Below, one piece after another: positions 11,961-22,315 of a stretch of DNA of 64,000 nucleotides. Position 1 is the stretch's first letter. Each line of letters opens with the position of its first letter. Source of the DNA: Misgurnus anguillicaudatus (taxonomy: Eukaryota; Chordata; Actinopteri; Cypriniformes; Cobitidae); NCBI RefSeq assembly GCF_027580225.2, contig NC_073346.2:8582001-8646000 (forward strand). Reading direction: 5' to 3'. Below the pieces are notes generated by a model. It was given only the letters and a program-made list of their open reading frames with translations, searched no databases and was not told the DNA's origin. The translations under genes and the position numbers were made by a program.

Positions 11961-12902
11961 GGGGCGGTTTCCCAAACAAGGATTAGACTAGTCCTAGACT
12001 AAAATAAAATAAATGTAAGAGCTGTCCAAACTGAAAACAACTTGCACTGACATATCTTAAAGGATTAGTCCATTTCTTAAAAAATATCCAGATAATTTGC
12101 TCACCACCATCATGTCATCCAAAATGTTGATGTCTTTCTTTGTTCAGTCAAGAAGAAATTATGTTTTTTGAGGAAAACATTCCAGGATTTTTCTCATTTT
12201 AATGGACTAATGGACCCCAATACTTAAAACGTAACTTTTTTTAAACAGAGTTTTAAAAGACTCTAAATGATCCCAAGCGAGACATAAGGGTCTTATCTAG
12301 CGAAACGATTGTCATTTTTGACAAGAAAAATAAAAAATATGCACTTTTAAACCACAACTTCTCGTCTATCTCCGGTCATGTGATGCACCAGCGTGACCTC
12401 ACGCAATATGTCATCACATCAAGAGGTCACGGATGATGAATGCGAAACTACGCCCCAGTGTTTACAAGTGTGGAGAAAGAGGATTGTTCTGACGTTGTTG
12501 TTTGTCGAATGATACTAATTAATGTCTTTTGTGTCAGTTTACTGTTTAAAATGGTCCACAAATGTGCATTTCATATATGTTACACGTGACCTTTCGATGC
12601 AATTACGTGGGGTCGCGCTGGCACTTCAAAGGACCGGAGATAGACAAGAAGTTGTGGTTTAAAAATGCATATTTTTTATTTTTCTTGTCAAAAATGACAA
12701 TCTTTTCGCTATATAAGACACTTATGCCTGTTTTTTGTTTTTTAAGAAAATTGACTAATCCTTTAAAATACATCAGTGCTCTTTGTTTTGCCTTAAAATG
12801 TAATGTTTTCAGTGAGGCACGTTTGTTAAAACTAGTTATATTTCCTAATTAAACTAAGGCCTAGTCCTGTCTTAAGATAATCCCTGTCTGGGAAACAACA
12901 CC
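11961..12902. mobile_element. Short TIR MITE (GGCGGTTTCCC ends) split by a later insertion
   Basis: The left end is GGGGCGGTTTCCCAAACA and the right end is CCCTGTCTGGGAAACAACACC, with ACTAGTCCTAGACTA / TAAGGCCTAGTCCTG just inside. Without the nested element the host copy would be about 236 bp. The right half contains GTTAAAACTAGTTATATTTCC. It is interrupted at a TTAA by the element at 12061-12762. Confidence 0.7.
12061..12762. mobile_element. piggyBac-like (TTAA-target) foldback MITE
   Basis: Flanked by TTAA at 12057-12060 and 12763-12766. Termini are AGGATTAGTCCATTT and the complement of AGGATTAGTCAATT. Internal arms at about 12300-12380 and 12631-12715 are long inverted copies containing TTGTCATTTTTGACAAG and AGAAGTTGTGGTTT. 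It lies inside another MITE, so the empty site can be deduced (one TTAA). No transposase frame. piggyBac-type is inferred from the TTAA duplication. Confidence 0.75.
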
Positions 12903-13539
12903 ATAAAGGGACAGAAATGGCATCGATTCAGTAGAATGGCTCAAATTGGCCCGACTATGGGCCGGATTCGCACCGGCTGAATGCAGCAGTTCCGGTGCGA
13001 ATCTGGTGCTCATCCGGCACTGAATCATTTGCTGTCTGGAAAGGTTTTGAAAACAGTGTGTGCTAAAGGAGCCGTCTAAAACATGTCATAAAACTTAGTG
13101 AAAAGTAAACATTAAATCGATTTTTACACACTCTGAGAAAATAAATGTGGCAAACTCAGTTTACTAAACTGTGTTAAGAGTTATAATAGATCCATAATGT
13201 GCATTCGAGGACTGTCAGTGAAAACTATGTGGGGTGCCCCCATTATAATATATAAAGGAACCATCGTAAAAAGTATTCATCATACATTGTAAAGTCATTG
13301 AAAATACACTGGCTTTCTCACTGTGCTTATTTCTCTCGTTCACCTCACCAACAGCATTATGGGGGGGAAAAAAAACAAAGAATCAGCTAATCTGCTCTAG
13401 AAGGATTAATCAAAACCAGAGTGTGTTTCAGCATAATAGTCGAAACTTTTTCACTCTTTTTCATTCATTTGAAGCAATATATGGGTCGCAGAAGTGGGAA
13501 AAGTAGCTTTAGTCTTTGAAAAATAATCTGTCATAGAGG
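12903..13539. other. Non-coding, AT-rich with one hairpin
   Basis: Nothing coding. It contains an inverted repeat of 15 bp at 12962-12976 and 12992-13006 (CCGGATTCGCACCGG versus CCGGTGCGAATCTGG, one mismatch), next to GGCCCGACTATGGGCC. Possibly the end of a transposon. Confidence 0.35.
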
Positions 13540-14680
13540 TTTAGAGGAGGTGATAAAAATCAATAGCCTGAATAGAAAATTGCCTGGAAGGCCTCACAAC
13601 AGTTGCGAGATAAGAGAAAAGATTAAGCGAGCTGTTTTCTGTTCTCTCTTTCTCCCCCTCCCCCTTCCCTCCATTGTTTTCAGAAGAATTTCACTCTTGC
13701 CAGTATGCGGTGTTGGGTTGTTAATAGGCCAGCGGTTCATTTCTAGGTCCGCGTGTCAATCTTTTGTCACTACTGGTGTCCTGTGGTAAACTCGGGGCGG
13801 AAACAAAGGCCCCCTGAAAACAGGCGATCGATATGCTGAAAGGGAGATGTTATCTACAGACAGAGGCTGCTGAGTTTGGTAAGGTCTGTGTTTTGCATGT
13901 TCATCAGGGCGAGGCCTGCCTGCCTGCCAGCCGCTGGTGACCCCAATATGCTCTCCACAGACCTGTTTGAGATGAGATAAAGTTTCAGGCCTGACGTTGA
14001 GAAGGGCTTAAAAACAACAACATGAAAAAGAAACGTTACATTTTGAAATGAGGCAACGAGATGTAAGACAACCATGCACCTTGTCACCCACAACCTTGCC
14101 AACGGTCCCTCGTGGCGGAGAGCTGTGGGAACTGCATGTTACGATGGCAACTTTCTCGTCTCTCGACTGGAATGGAAAAACAAATGTGCTACATAAAGAG
14201 AAACAAAAACAAAACCGGTACAAAATTCAAACAAATCATTCGGAGTGCACTGTATAAAAACGAACAGAGGACTGTTTAATTATTTAAAGCATTTGCATAT
14301 TCAGCATGATTATACGGAGCAAAAACATGATGAATTTTGGGAGCAAAATGTGATGTGTTATGTATACAAAAAATGTTTGTGTAATACAAATGAAGATATT
14401 TTTACTGTTCTGTTTATTTTATTGGTGAGCTGTCAGACACAAACACTCTGACCTGAGAGATCTGTGAAGACTTTAAAGAGTCAAAAAGGTTTGCTTCACA
14501 TGATATTTACTCTGTCAGAGAGTGCAAAGTGCAATATGACCTCTCGTTACAACATCATTTTGGACCTTTGGGGATTATTTTAGTTTTGTGCCCGTGTAAG
14601 GTTTCTATTTGTGCAATGTAAAAAGTGAATTTTCAAAGAACTGATATCTGTGATTATTTGCACTTTTATCACACAGGTCA
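13540..14680. other. Repeat-poor block, candidate conserved non-coding DNA
   Basis: 13540-14260 has balanced composition without transposon ends (e.g. AAGATTAAGCGAGC, GGCGATCGATATG). 14261-14680 is AT-richer and unremarkable. No coding evidence. Confidence 0.3.
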
Positions 14681-14690
14681 TTAACCCTTA

Positions 14691-15150
14691 ATTGGTCTTT
14701 GGGGTTTATATGACCCTTATCGACATTTCATTATTTAAAAAAGTGGTTCCTACTGAGCCCCTAAGGTGACATTGGAGTAAAAAAATCTAAAGTTTAGTTT
14801 TATGTGCTCACGTGAAACTTTCATGTGCTCACGTGAAACTTTCATGTGCAGAATTTTTTTAAAAGTTTTTTTTCGCGTGCTAACGTGAATTTTTTGTGCT
14901 CGCACGTGAAACTATCGCATGCATAGTTTCACGTGCGCAAAAATTTCACGCGAGCATGCGAAAATAAACTTTTAAGAAAATTCTGCACATGAAGGTTTCG
15001 CGTGAGTACATGAAAGTTTCCTGTGAGCACATTAAACTAAACTTTGGATTTTTTTTAGTCCAATGTCACCTTAGGGGCTCGGTCGGAACCACTTTTTTTA
15101 ACTAATGAAATGTCGATAAGGGTCATATAAACCTCAAAGACCAATGAAAC
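14691..15150. repeat. Long near-perfect palindrome, CACGTG-rich
   Basis: Two arms of about 230 bp face each other around the GCATGC at 14918-14923. They share CTTTGGGGTTTATATGACCC, GCCCCTAAGGTGACATTGG and TAGTTTCACGTGC-type blocks. Near-direct repeats of a 21-bp unit (GCTCACGTGAAACTTTC core) occur at 14804-14845. Related sequence continues in rearranged form to about 15370. CACGTG occurs at 14809, 14830, 14903, 14930, 15185, 15263, 15337 and 15350. Confidence 0.85.
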
Positions 15151-15865
15151 TATCGCGTGCGGACGTAAAAAAATTTGCCTTGCACACGTGAAACTATCGC
15201 ATGTGCACGCCAAATATTTTTACGTGAGCACGCAATAGTTTCATATGCGCGCGCCAAAGTTTCACGTGAGCATGCAAAACAAAACTTAAAAAAATATTTC
15301 TGCACATGAAGGTTTCGCGTGAGCACATGAAAGTTTCACGTGAAACTTTCACGTGAGCACATGAAACTAAACTTTATTTAATTTTTGCTCCATGGTTCCC
15401 TTTATCTCAGAGAAATAAAATTTTGTGACTTTTCCTGCATTATCTATCTATTCATACACAAAACCGGGCTTGATTCGATTGTTCTAAAGGTATGTAATTT
15501 TTTTTCCATTTGACAAAATAAAAATCAATAAATTCAGCATAAATCTGAAAATTTCCACACAGAAACGAGAGCCTGGTAATTGTGCACAAATGCAATGTAG
15601 AAAGCACATGCTCACATAAACACATACAAACACACATTTGTATAGAATTTGGCATATAAAATCAGCCACAAATGCAGAAAAAAAGATATAGGGGTGTGAC
15701 ACACACGCGCACACAGACACACAAACAAATGCTCTCTCTCTCATGCACACTCTCTCACGTGTACACAAATTTCTGTGGCATTTTGTAAAAAAAATACATT
15801 TTAAAATGTATCAAAAACTACAACAATTCTACTTTTTGAAATAATATTTATTTTTAATGTCCTTT

Positions 15866-16314
15866 TGTAAGGTTTTGTTCTGTGTTTTCTTGTGTTCTGT
15901 GTGTTTTTGTTATAAGGACTTTTATTTTGACATCCTGTTCTGTTCTGGCTTTTATTTTGAAATATCATCATGTCACACTTCACATACCACTTCCTGTCTG
16001 TTCTGTATTTAAGCACTTCCTGTATACTAGTTCAAGGCGGATTATTACTTTTGTATGCCCAGCCTGTTAGTTGTCCTGTTACCTGTATCTGTTATCTGGA
16101 ATTCTGTTTTTGTATCTGCCTGTGTTTGACCTGTGCCTGTTTTTGGATTTTGCCTGTTTTGCCGCCTGCCCTGAACATTTGCCTGTCTTTTGGATTTATG
16201 ATTTGGATTTGCCCTTTGGATTTGTTTGCTGGCCCTTTTGGGATTTTACTACAATAAAACCTTTAGCACATGGATTCATTTCTCATTCGCTTTCATTAAA
16301 GCACCACCGTTACA
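15866..16314 (+). mobile_element. Solo LTR of a Gypsy-type retrotransposon
   Basis: This 449-bp unit starts TGTAAGG and ends CCGTTACA (short inverted termini). It is flanked by a perfect 5-bp duplication, CCTTT, at 15861-15865 and 16315-16319. A poly(A) signal AATAAA lies at 16253-16258, followed by GCACATGGATTC, an arrangement seen in teleost Gypsy LTRs. No internal region is present, so it is a solo LTR left by LTR-LTR recombination. It differs in length and sequence from the LTR at 62027-62773. Confidence 0.85.
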
Positions 16315-16810
16315 CCTTTCTAATGTTTATAAATTCACAAAATGTATCACTAAAGTAGTGGTGTGAGCAGTTGCCCATATCCAGTAAAATGAATGGCTTT
16401 CTAGGCCCTTTGCTGCATGGTTAAATCTATTTCTTTCTTAAACTGTAGATTAAGAAAGCAAAACCAGCAAAAGGTCAAATTCTACACCTAGCTAACACCT
16501 AGATCATTAACCAGAAACAATTGAAATTAAATTTAGATAATCATTTAGTTAATTTTATAAAAATCTATATTCCGCATGCAAGCTAAAGGTGTAGTTGAGG
16601 ATTTGTGTGGTAAATGGGTATAAATGTAGCCTACTTCAAATCTCTCAAAACACAGCTTTATTGTATAGAAAAGATGTAAACAAAAAAAGATATATTAGTT
16701 GTATTATTGAAAATGTATATATTTCTTACAATTATGCTTTCAATTTTGGGGTCATACATACCCCAAAGACCAGAAGTGTTAACAGGAAACGAGGACCATT
16801 TGAGGGTTAA

Positions 16811-17109
16811 AAGAGATCAGGCATCAACATAAACACACCATACAGTACATCCTGAATTTAAGGTGAACAGCAGTGTTCGGTTGTGAAGAATGTAGCATCT
16901 GGGGTACCCAGGTGAAAAAGTAGTACACTTCCATAAAGTGCTCTAGGATTAGACAAATAAAATATGAATTCTTATATTATTTCATAAAGCTCAGACAAAA
17001 TCATAAATGGATCTGTTCTTTCCAACCCAAAATTCTATAGTAAGCCTAATTTTTTAATATGCTAAATATTTTTGTGTGTTTTGTGATCTAATATAAAGCA
17101 GATTAAATA
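16811..17109. other. Non-coding, no feature seen
   Basis: AT-rich spacer between a TTAA element and a repeat-poor block. Nothing identified. Confidence 0.3.
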
Positions 17110-18412
17110 CTTTTGGCACCTGCTTTATTGTTCCGAAATACCACAAGCAAAAGCTCGCTTCAAAAACTATACGTTTTGATAATATGGTTACACCCAAAAT
17201 ACACCCCAGCTTTCCTCCACGCTGCTAATTTTCGAGAAATCAAAGTCTTCTCTCATGGTGAGCTAGGAATGTTTGTGCATGTTAATGTCATCAGCAGTCT
17301 GTCTGGCAGCCCATCGCCTTGTTCTCCGTGCCTGAGGAGCCCGGGAAGAATCCCAGCCCAGGGCGATGACCTCGCTGCCCTTGTGCTACATGACAGCACA
17401 ACAGGAAACAGCTCAAGATGGTCCTACTGTTCACCACTACAAACACTAATCGGGGGATGCAAACGAAAAGCATTCTGATAAAAATATTAAAAAGCTCATG
17501 CCGAGAACAAGAGAGATGCTCCGCTAAGATCAACTGGCAATATTAGCAGGTAGTCTCTAATAGATTTGAAATGCCTATATCGTAATTAAAGTCGTGATCA
17601 GACTGCAGAGAATTCATCTGAGCTTCGCCGTCAGACGCTGTCCTTGCTGCTTCGGCTCGTATTAGCGCAAGTTTGAACATCGTTTGAAAGAAAGCGATGA
17701 CCTACTGAGAGAGTACATGGGTAAACGTGTAGCAATACAGCGGTTATTACTGTTACCCCTCCGGCAAATACCTCTCCCTTAAGCTTATGCACGAGAAGCG
17801 TTTTGTTTTATTACCTTGCAAGATAAGTCAGGGAAAAAAGCTCTCGAGTACCTTGGGAATTAAAATATTCCGGCTCGTAATATCAGTGTCTGTTCTCGGT
17901 TTCATACCGGGCACATAATTATAACGGTGTTTTAAATTGATCCTGGAAGAAAGATGGGTTCAAGTGCAAATTAATTTCAGATTACCACAACAAAGACAAT
18001 CAATTCTCGACGTACGTGCCAGCAAAATGCTTTCGAGAGGCCTCAAGGTCCCTTCTCAACCTCCCCGGCAATTCTGTGAGAAACAAAGACCTTTTCTGCT
18101 TAAATTACGCTAATGATCCAACGTGGTGCCTGTGCCTACCTGGTACTTCCCTTTTTTCCCCCATCTAGCCTGAGCTCCCATCACAGGAGTGAAGCTCATT
18201 AACAGGTCTATCAGACTGAGAGTCTGCTATGACTTCATTAAACCAGTCTGAATCCACAGCACAGGCCTGCGTTTGTCCTTTAGATGTCACCTGGACCCGG
18301 TGGTGCATAACAGACAGGATGGGAAGGTACGATACTTTATTGAAGGCAGCATTTTACATACAACAAATTCAAAATGAATTAAGAAAATGTGTGTGGTGGT
18401 TTTGGGTAGAAG
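17110..18412. other. Repeat-poor block, candidate conserved non-coding DNA
   Basis: About 1.2 kb is free of recognisable repeats, with many AATTA/TAAT cores (e.g. GCAAATTAATTTCAG, TATCGTAATTAAAG) and no transposon ends. A frame of 121 codons at 17113-17478 has no recognisable domain, overlaps an antisense frame and shows no codon bias that I can see, so I do not call it a gene. Candidate enhancer DNA by inference. Confidence 0.35.
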
Positions 18413-18443
18413 TTAAAGGGGTCATATTATGAGATTTTTTTAA

Positions 18444-20177
18444 CACTCTGGGGTCGACTGCAGCGCGGGCGCTGCAAGCTCTTTATTTTTCATTCACTCC
18501 GCAAAGAGACTTAGATAACTCTGCTGATTTTGGACATACAGATATGATTTATACATCATTTAAAACGTTAAAGTGTCTAGTTTTTTTTCTGTCCACTCCC
18601 AATAAAAACAGAATGTTGTGCTTTTCGCAAAATTAAGAAAATAAACATGATGACGTTTTGTTCTCTCTCCCTCAGTGAAGTTCTTTATCAAACGCGTCAG
18701 AAAAATAAACTGTAACTTAACGAATACTTGTCGTAGAAACAAAAGATAAATGTCTACATAATGCTTGGAATGTCAGCTTTTAAAAGATGTAAGTGAGATC
18801 GAAAACATATATTGTCATTCGGTGTAAACTGTATGAGAAGGAGGAGAAGTACCGTCTCTCTCCTGTTACCTGTTTATCTGTAATGAGAAGAGATCGCCAC
18901 ACCCCCGCGCCATTGAAGTGAACGAGCAGAAACATCCATATGCATAACTCGTGCCTCCTGCAGTCAATGGATACGCAATTCACAATCCAGTCTCTCCATT
19001 CCTTGTTGTTTCATCCGAATGGACCAAACACGACATCTAAATCCTTATTTACTTGCGTATGTGTGTCAGTATCTCCAGACGTTTTCTTTGTTCTTCCGTC
19101 AAACATTTCATGCGAGGGGAACACACATAAACAAACACACGAGTCAGGAAACTCAACGCGGTTTTTGGTATTCTTATAAAATACGCGATTGCAAACAATA
19201 CAATCCTTATTTAGTTGCGTCTAAGCGCATATCTCCGCACAGCTAATTTATTAAACACGTGGATCACTCGCGTGTGCACACATACTGCTTTCATGATCAA
19301 CACGTGAGGTAATGGCGGCGGCTGTAAACAAAAATTTTTTGTAAACAGTTTTTACACGCTTGTCCCTTGTTGTGTTTCTACTATAATGATTACAAAAACA
19401 CAAATAAGAGTCCAGACAACGATAGACAGTTTTTATTTTGAGTTGTTTACTGCACAAAAGTAAAACTCTTGCTGGCCAACCAAACACTAACCCTGTGTTC
19501 ATTTTTATGATGGCCAAAACAATACCTTTACTATGATTACTATGGTTTTTAAAGGTATACTTGTGAAATGAATAGAAAATATTTCTATATATACACACAT
19601 TATATATATAATTTTTTTGATTTTTTGAATTTTTTGAATTTATAAATTCAAAAGAGAAGTTACATTCCTGTTGAACATCCCCACAAGGCTCATTATGTGG
19701 CTCATTATGCAACTCTTTTTTTCTCCAGCTGTCAATCACTGATTATTCAGGAGCTATCCCGCCTCTACGCATACGGCCTCTCCCAAGCAAATGTGTCTTA
19801 GAAATTGTAAATCAATATATTGTTTTATGCGAATGAGCAGGTCGGATGATTTTCACATCATTTTGAAGAAAAAAGTCTAAACTACTAGATCCTGTTTTGA
19901 AAAGTCTTGGGAAAACATGTTTAGAATGAGTTTTGTGGACTTGTATCAGTGACTTAAAAATTTAGCTTTTTCAAAAACAATGCATAAACATTTTTCTCTC
20001 AAAAATACAAAGATGTACATACATGTTGATCATATAATATTGTAGCCCAGTTTGTGCTGAACAGAGTGTTATGAGAATTTTGCCATTTATATGTTTTTAA
20101 GCAGCTGAAAAAAGCACAAATGTCAGTGCATGTCAAAACTTCCCCAGGGCCCTAAAAACCCCTTAGACCCCAGAGGG
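18444..20177. mobile_element. Nested piggyBac-like element (TTAA, CNCTCTGGGGTC ends)
   Basis: Flanked by TTAA at 18440-18443 and 20178-20181. Termini are CACTCTGGGGTC and the complement of CCCTCTGGGGTC. It is inserted near the left end of MITE family F copy 1. It is 1734 bp long with no transposase: the longest frame (162 codons, reverse strand, 19251-19739) lacks the DDD catalytic domain features of piggyBac. Hence non-autonomous or internally replaced. Confidence 0.8.
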
Positions 20178-20447
20178 TTAAAGCTGTAAAATAAGTCTTT
20201 GGTGTCACCAGAGTGTGTATGTGAAGTTTTAGCCCACGCATAATTTATTATAGCATGTTAAAATTGCCATTTTGTAGCGCAAGCAAAAATGTGCTGTTGT
20301 TGGGTGTGTCCCTTAAAATGCAAATGAGATGCTGAAAGGTCAACACGGATTGCCCCAATAGTTGTTTGTTTAAATTGAAACTCATTTGTGCTGTCAATTA
20401 CTTTTTTTTCTCTGCACTAAATGGCAGTGCCGTGGTTGGATAAGTAA

Positions 20448-20587
20448 GGGATAATGTAGAGGCAGCCGGTAGTTATTGGGAAATAAGCCCCGACAGTGTG
20501 ATCAGGACCCGACGCGAAGCGGAGGGTCTTGTATCACACTGAAGGGGCTTATTTCCCAATAACTACCGGCTGCCTCTACATTATCCC
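20448..20587. repeat. Perfect 44-bp-arm hairpin
   Basis: Arms at 20448-20491 and 20544-20587 are exact reverse complements (GGGATAATGTAGAGG... and its mirror). The 52-nt loop carries a second helix, AGTGTGAT / ATCACACT, and an inner GGACCC / GGGTC pair around GACGCGAAGCGG. The cruciform-forming unit belongs to an element inserted in MITE family F copy 1. Confidence 0.95.
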
Positions 20588-21083
20588 GCTTATTACACGG
20601 CTACTTGCCACATAAGAAAAAAAACTGGACATGAATATGAATTTGAAACATTTTATTGGCATATTTGTTTTAAATTAACATTTTTATCCTTCCGCGAAAC
20701 TTTGCACAGATGCATAAAATGATCGTAATACCTTATAAAGATCCTCTGCTTCATACTTGTCTCCATTTTTTCTCTTTGAGAAGTTTTAATCCCCATTCTG
20801 TATTTTTTTGTGTGTTGGCTTCGTAGCTGTCATGCTCTATTTTGTCAAGTTCAGTCTCAGTAAGCTGTCTGTCTCTTGTCGTGGTTGTCGAGTGTTTGTC
20901 ACAAGATGGCGCCACACAGACAGTAATCTTTATTGATCTTTATTGGCGCGGAGCGATATTACTCGTGCAAGTAGTCCGGCTATGCGTTATTATTTTGGAG
21001 CGGTTATTATTCGAAAAGAACGAACCTGCAAATGTCTCAACTGACCAATCAGAATCAAGCATTCCAGAGAGCCGTGTAATAAT
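20588..21083. repeat. Segment bounded by inverted TTATTACACGGCT
   Basis: TTATTACACGGCT at about 20590-20602 is mirrored by AGCCGTGTAATAA at about 21070-21082. These probably mark the two ends of the body of the element that also owns the hairpin. It contains a CTGACCAATCAGAATC segment. No protein gene recognised. Confidence 0.55.
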
Positions 21084-21845
21084 GCATAATAAAGGTCCCG
21101 TTCTTTCTGTGTTTTTGAAGCTTTGATTGTGTTTACAGTGTGCAATATAACATGTGTTCATGTTTCACATGTAAAAGCGCAGTATTTTTCACACAATCGA
21201 CTTAATTCTCTATAGCGCTGTTTTCACTGTCCTCAAAATGGTCTGATGTCTTCCTTGTTCTATGAAGTCCCTTCTTCAGAAATACGTATTGAGTTCTGAT
21301 TGTGTAGTTTGTTTAGTGTGTTGTGATTCAATAGCAGCTTAGCTTGCCGTTAGCTTAGCTGGTGACTGACTTATTCCTTTGGGCAAAGTTTAGTCAAAAA
21401 CTGTTTTATTGACGTCATTTAAGCAAGAAGTAAAGGGCTGTAGTCCAAACCGGCCGTTCAATGTAGGCTTTGAAATTCTGTTAAAGAAAATATATCGCCT
21501 GGCAGTGAACTTTGAGCTTTATCATTTTGCAGGTATTATTTATGCCCTAATAGCAACATTACACACTAACTAGGGTTTCAAAAGTGGGATCAGAAAGAAC
21601 GTGAGCTTTAAGGGATGGAATTATTGTAATAAGACTATATCATATCAGTACATCGCTACCTACATTACAAAACAGACGAAATCTGAACTACCACCTATTT
21701 TTCACATGCTTGCAGAGAATGGTTTACTAAAGTAAAGTTACTGGGTTGTTCTTTATCATATTTTCTAGGTTGATAGAAGCAACGGAACCCCAATTTTAGC
21801 ACTTAAACATGGAAAAGTCCGATTTTCAAGCTATGACCCCTTTAA

Positions 21846-22189
21846 AGGTGCAGTGTGTAACTTTTAGGAGAATCTCTTGACAGAAATGCAATGCAATATA
21901 CCTTATATAATATTATAATATTATGAGATTAATCTAGATTAATCAATGCCCAGACCTAGTTATTATGTATGCCATTTCTGTCAAAAACGAATAAACATTA
22001 ATTAAAATAATAATAATAATATAGACAATATTTGACCAATATTGTATTAAACAACATTTTTTGATTGTATTTTTTTATTCTTGCTTTGAGAGATCTGATT
22101 CATTCTAATGAATTGTTTTGTTTGGATATTTTATGAAAATGAAGAATTCATTTTGAATTAATGCAATATATCACCTAAAACATTCATAT
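21846..22189. repeat. MITE end fragment plus AT-rich spacer
   Basis: AAAGGTGCAGTGTGTAACTTTTAGG and CTCTTGACAGAAATGCAA at 21846-21896 look like one terminus of a dispersed element. The other terminus type appears at 34286-34498. The rest is AT-rich. Confidence 0.4.
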
Positions 22190-22315
22190 AGGTCAGTTGC
22201 TAAAGCATTGCACTAAAATAGCAAAAGGTCATGAGTTCAATTCCAGGGATCATGCATACTAAGAAAAACATGGATAAAAAATATACCAAATAATTAAATG
22301 TAAATGCTTTAAAGC
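22190..22315 (+). repeat. tRNA-derived SINE, diverged copy
   Basis: GGTCAGTTGCTAAAGCATTGC, a B-box-like GAGTTCAATTCC, AGGGATCATGCATACT and the tail TAATTAAATGTAAATGC follow the same order as the SINE at 291-430. Confidence 0.65.

Larger units (their letters stand above)
14685..16806. mobile_element. TTAA-flanked piggyBac-like non-autonomous element, compound
   Basis: Flanking TTAA lies at 14681-14684 and 16807-16810. The left terminus is CCCTTAATTGGTC, and the right terminus complement is CCCTCAAATGGTC. Subterminal CTTTGGGGT...ATGACCC is shared by both ends. The 5'-CCCT start plus TTAA duplication is piggyBac-like. It holds a CACGTG-rich palindrome (14691-15150) and a solo LTR (15866-16314). 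No transposase remains. Confidence 0.65.
18417..21841. mobile_element. TTAA MITE family F, copy 1, expanded by nested insertions
   Basis: Termini are AGGGGTCATATTATGAG and AAGCTATGACCCCT, flanked by TTAA at 18413-18416 and 21842-21845. Internal landmarks shared with copies 2 (26457-26894) and 3 (48566-48904) are TTAAAATGCAAATGAG, CACTAAATGG(C)AGTG and TTTTCTAGGTTGATAGAAGCA. It was interrupted at least twice (18444-20177 and about 20441-21083), which accounts for 3.4 kb against about 0.4 kb for the others. Confidence 0.75.

Noticed and set aside
14801..15370. CRISPR-like array from the repeated CACGTGAAAC units
   Set aside because: Units are inverted and direct with no regular spacers; it is a eukaryotic foldback element.
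19251..19739. 162-codon reverse frame in the piggyBac-like element as transposase
   Set aside because: No resemblance to piggyBac transposase and no Asp triad visible.
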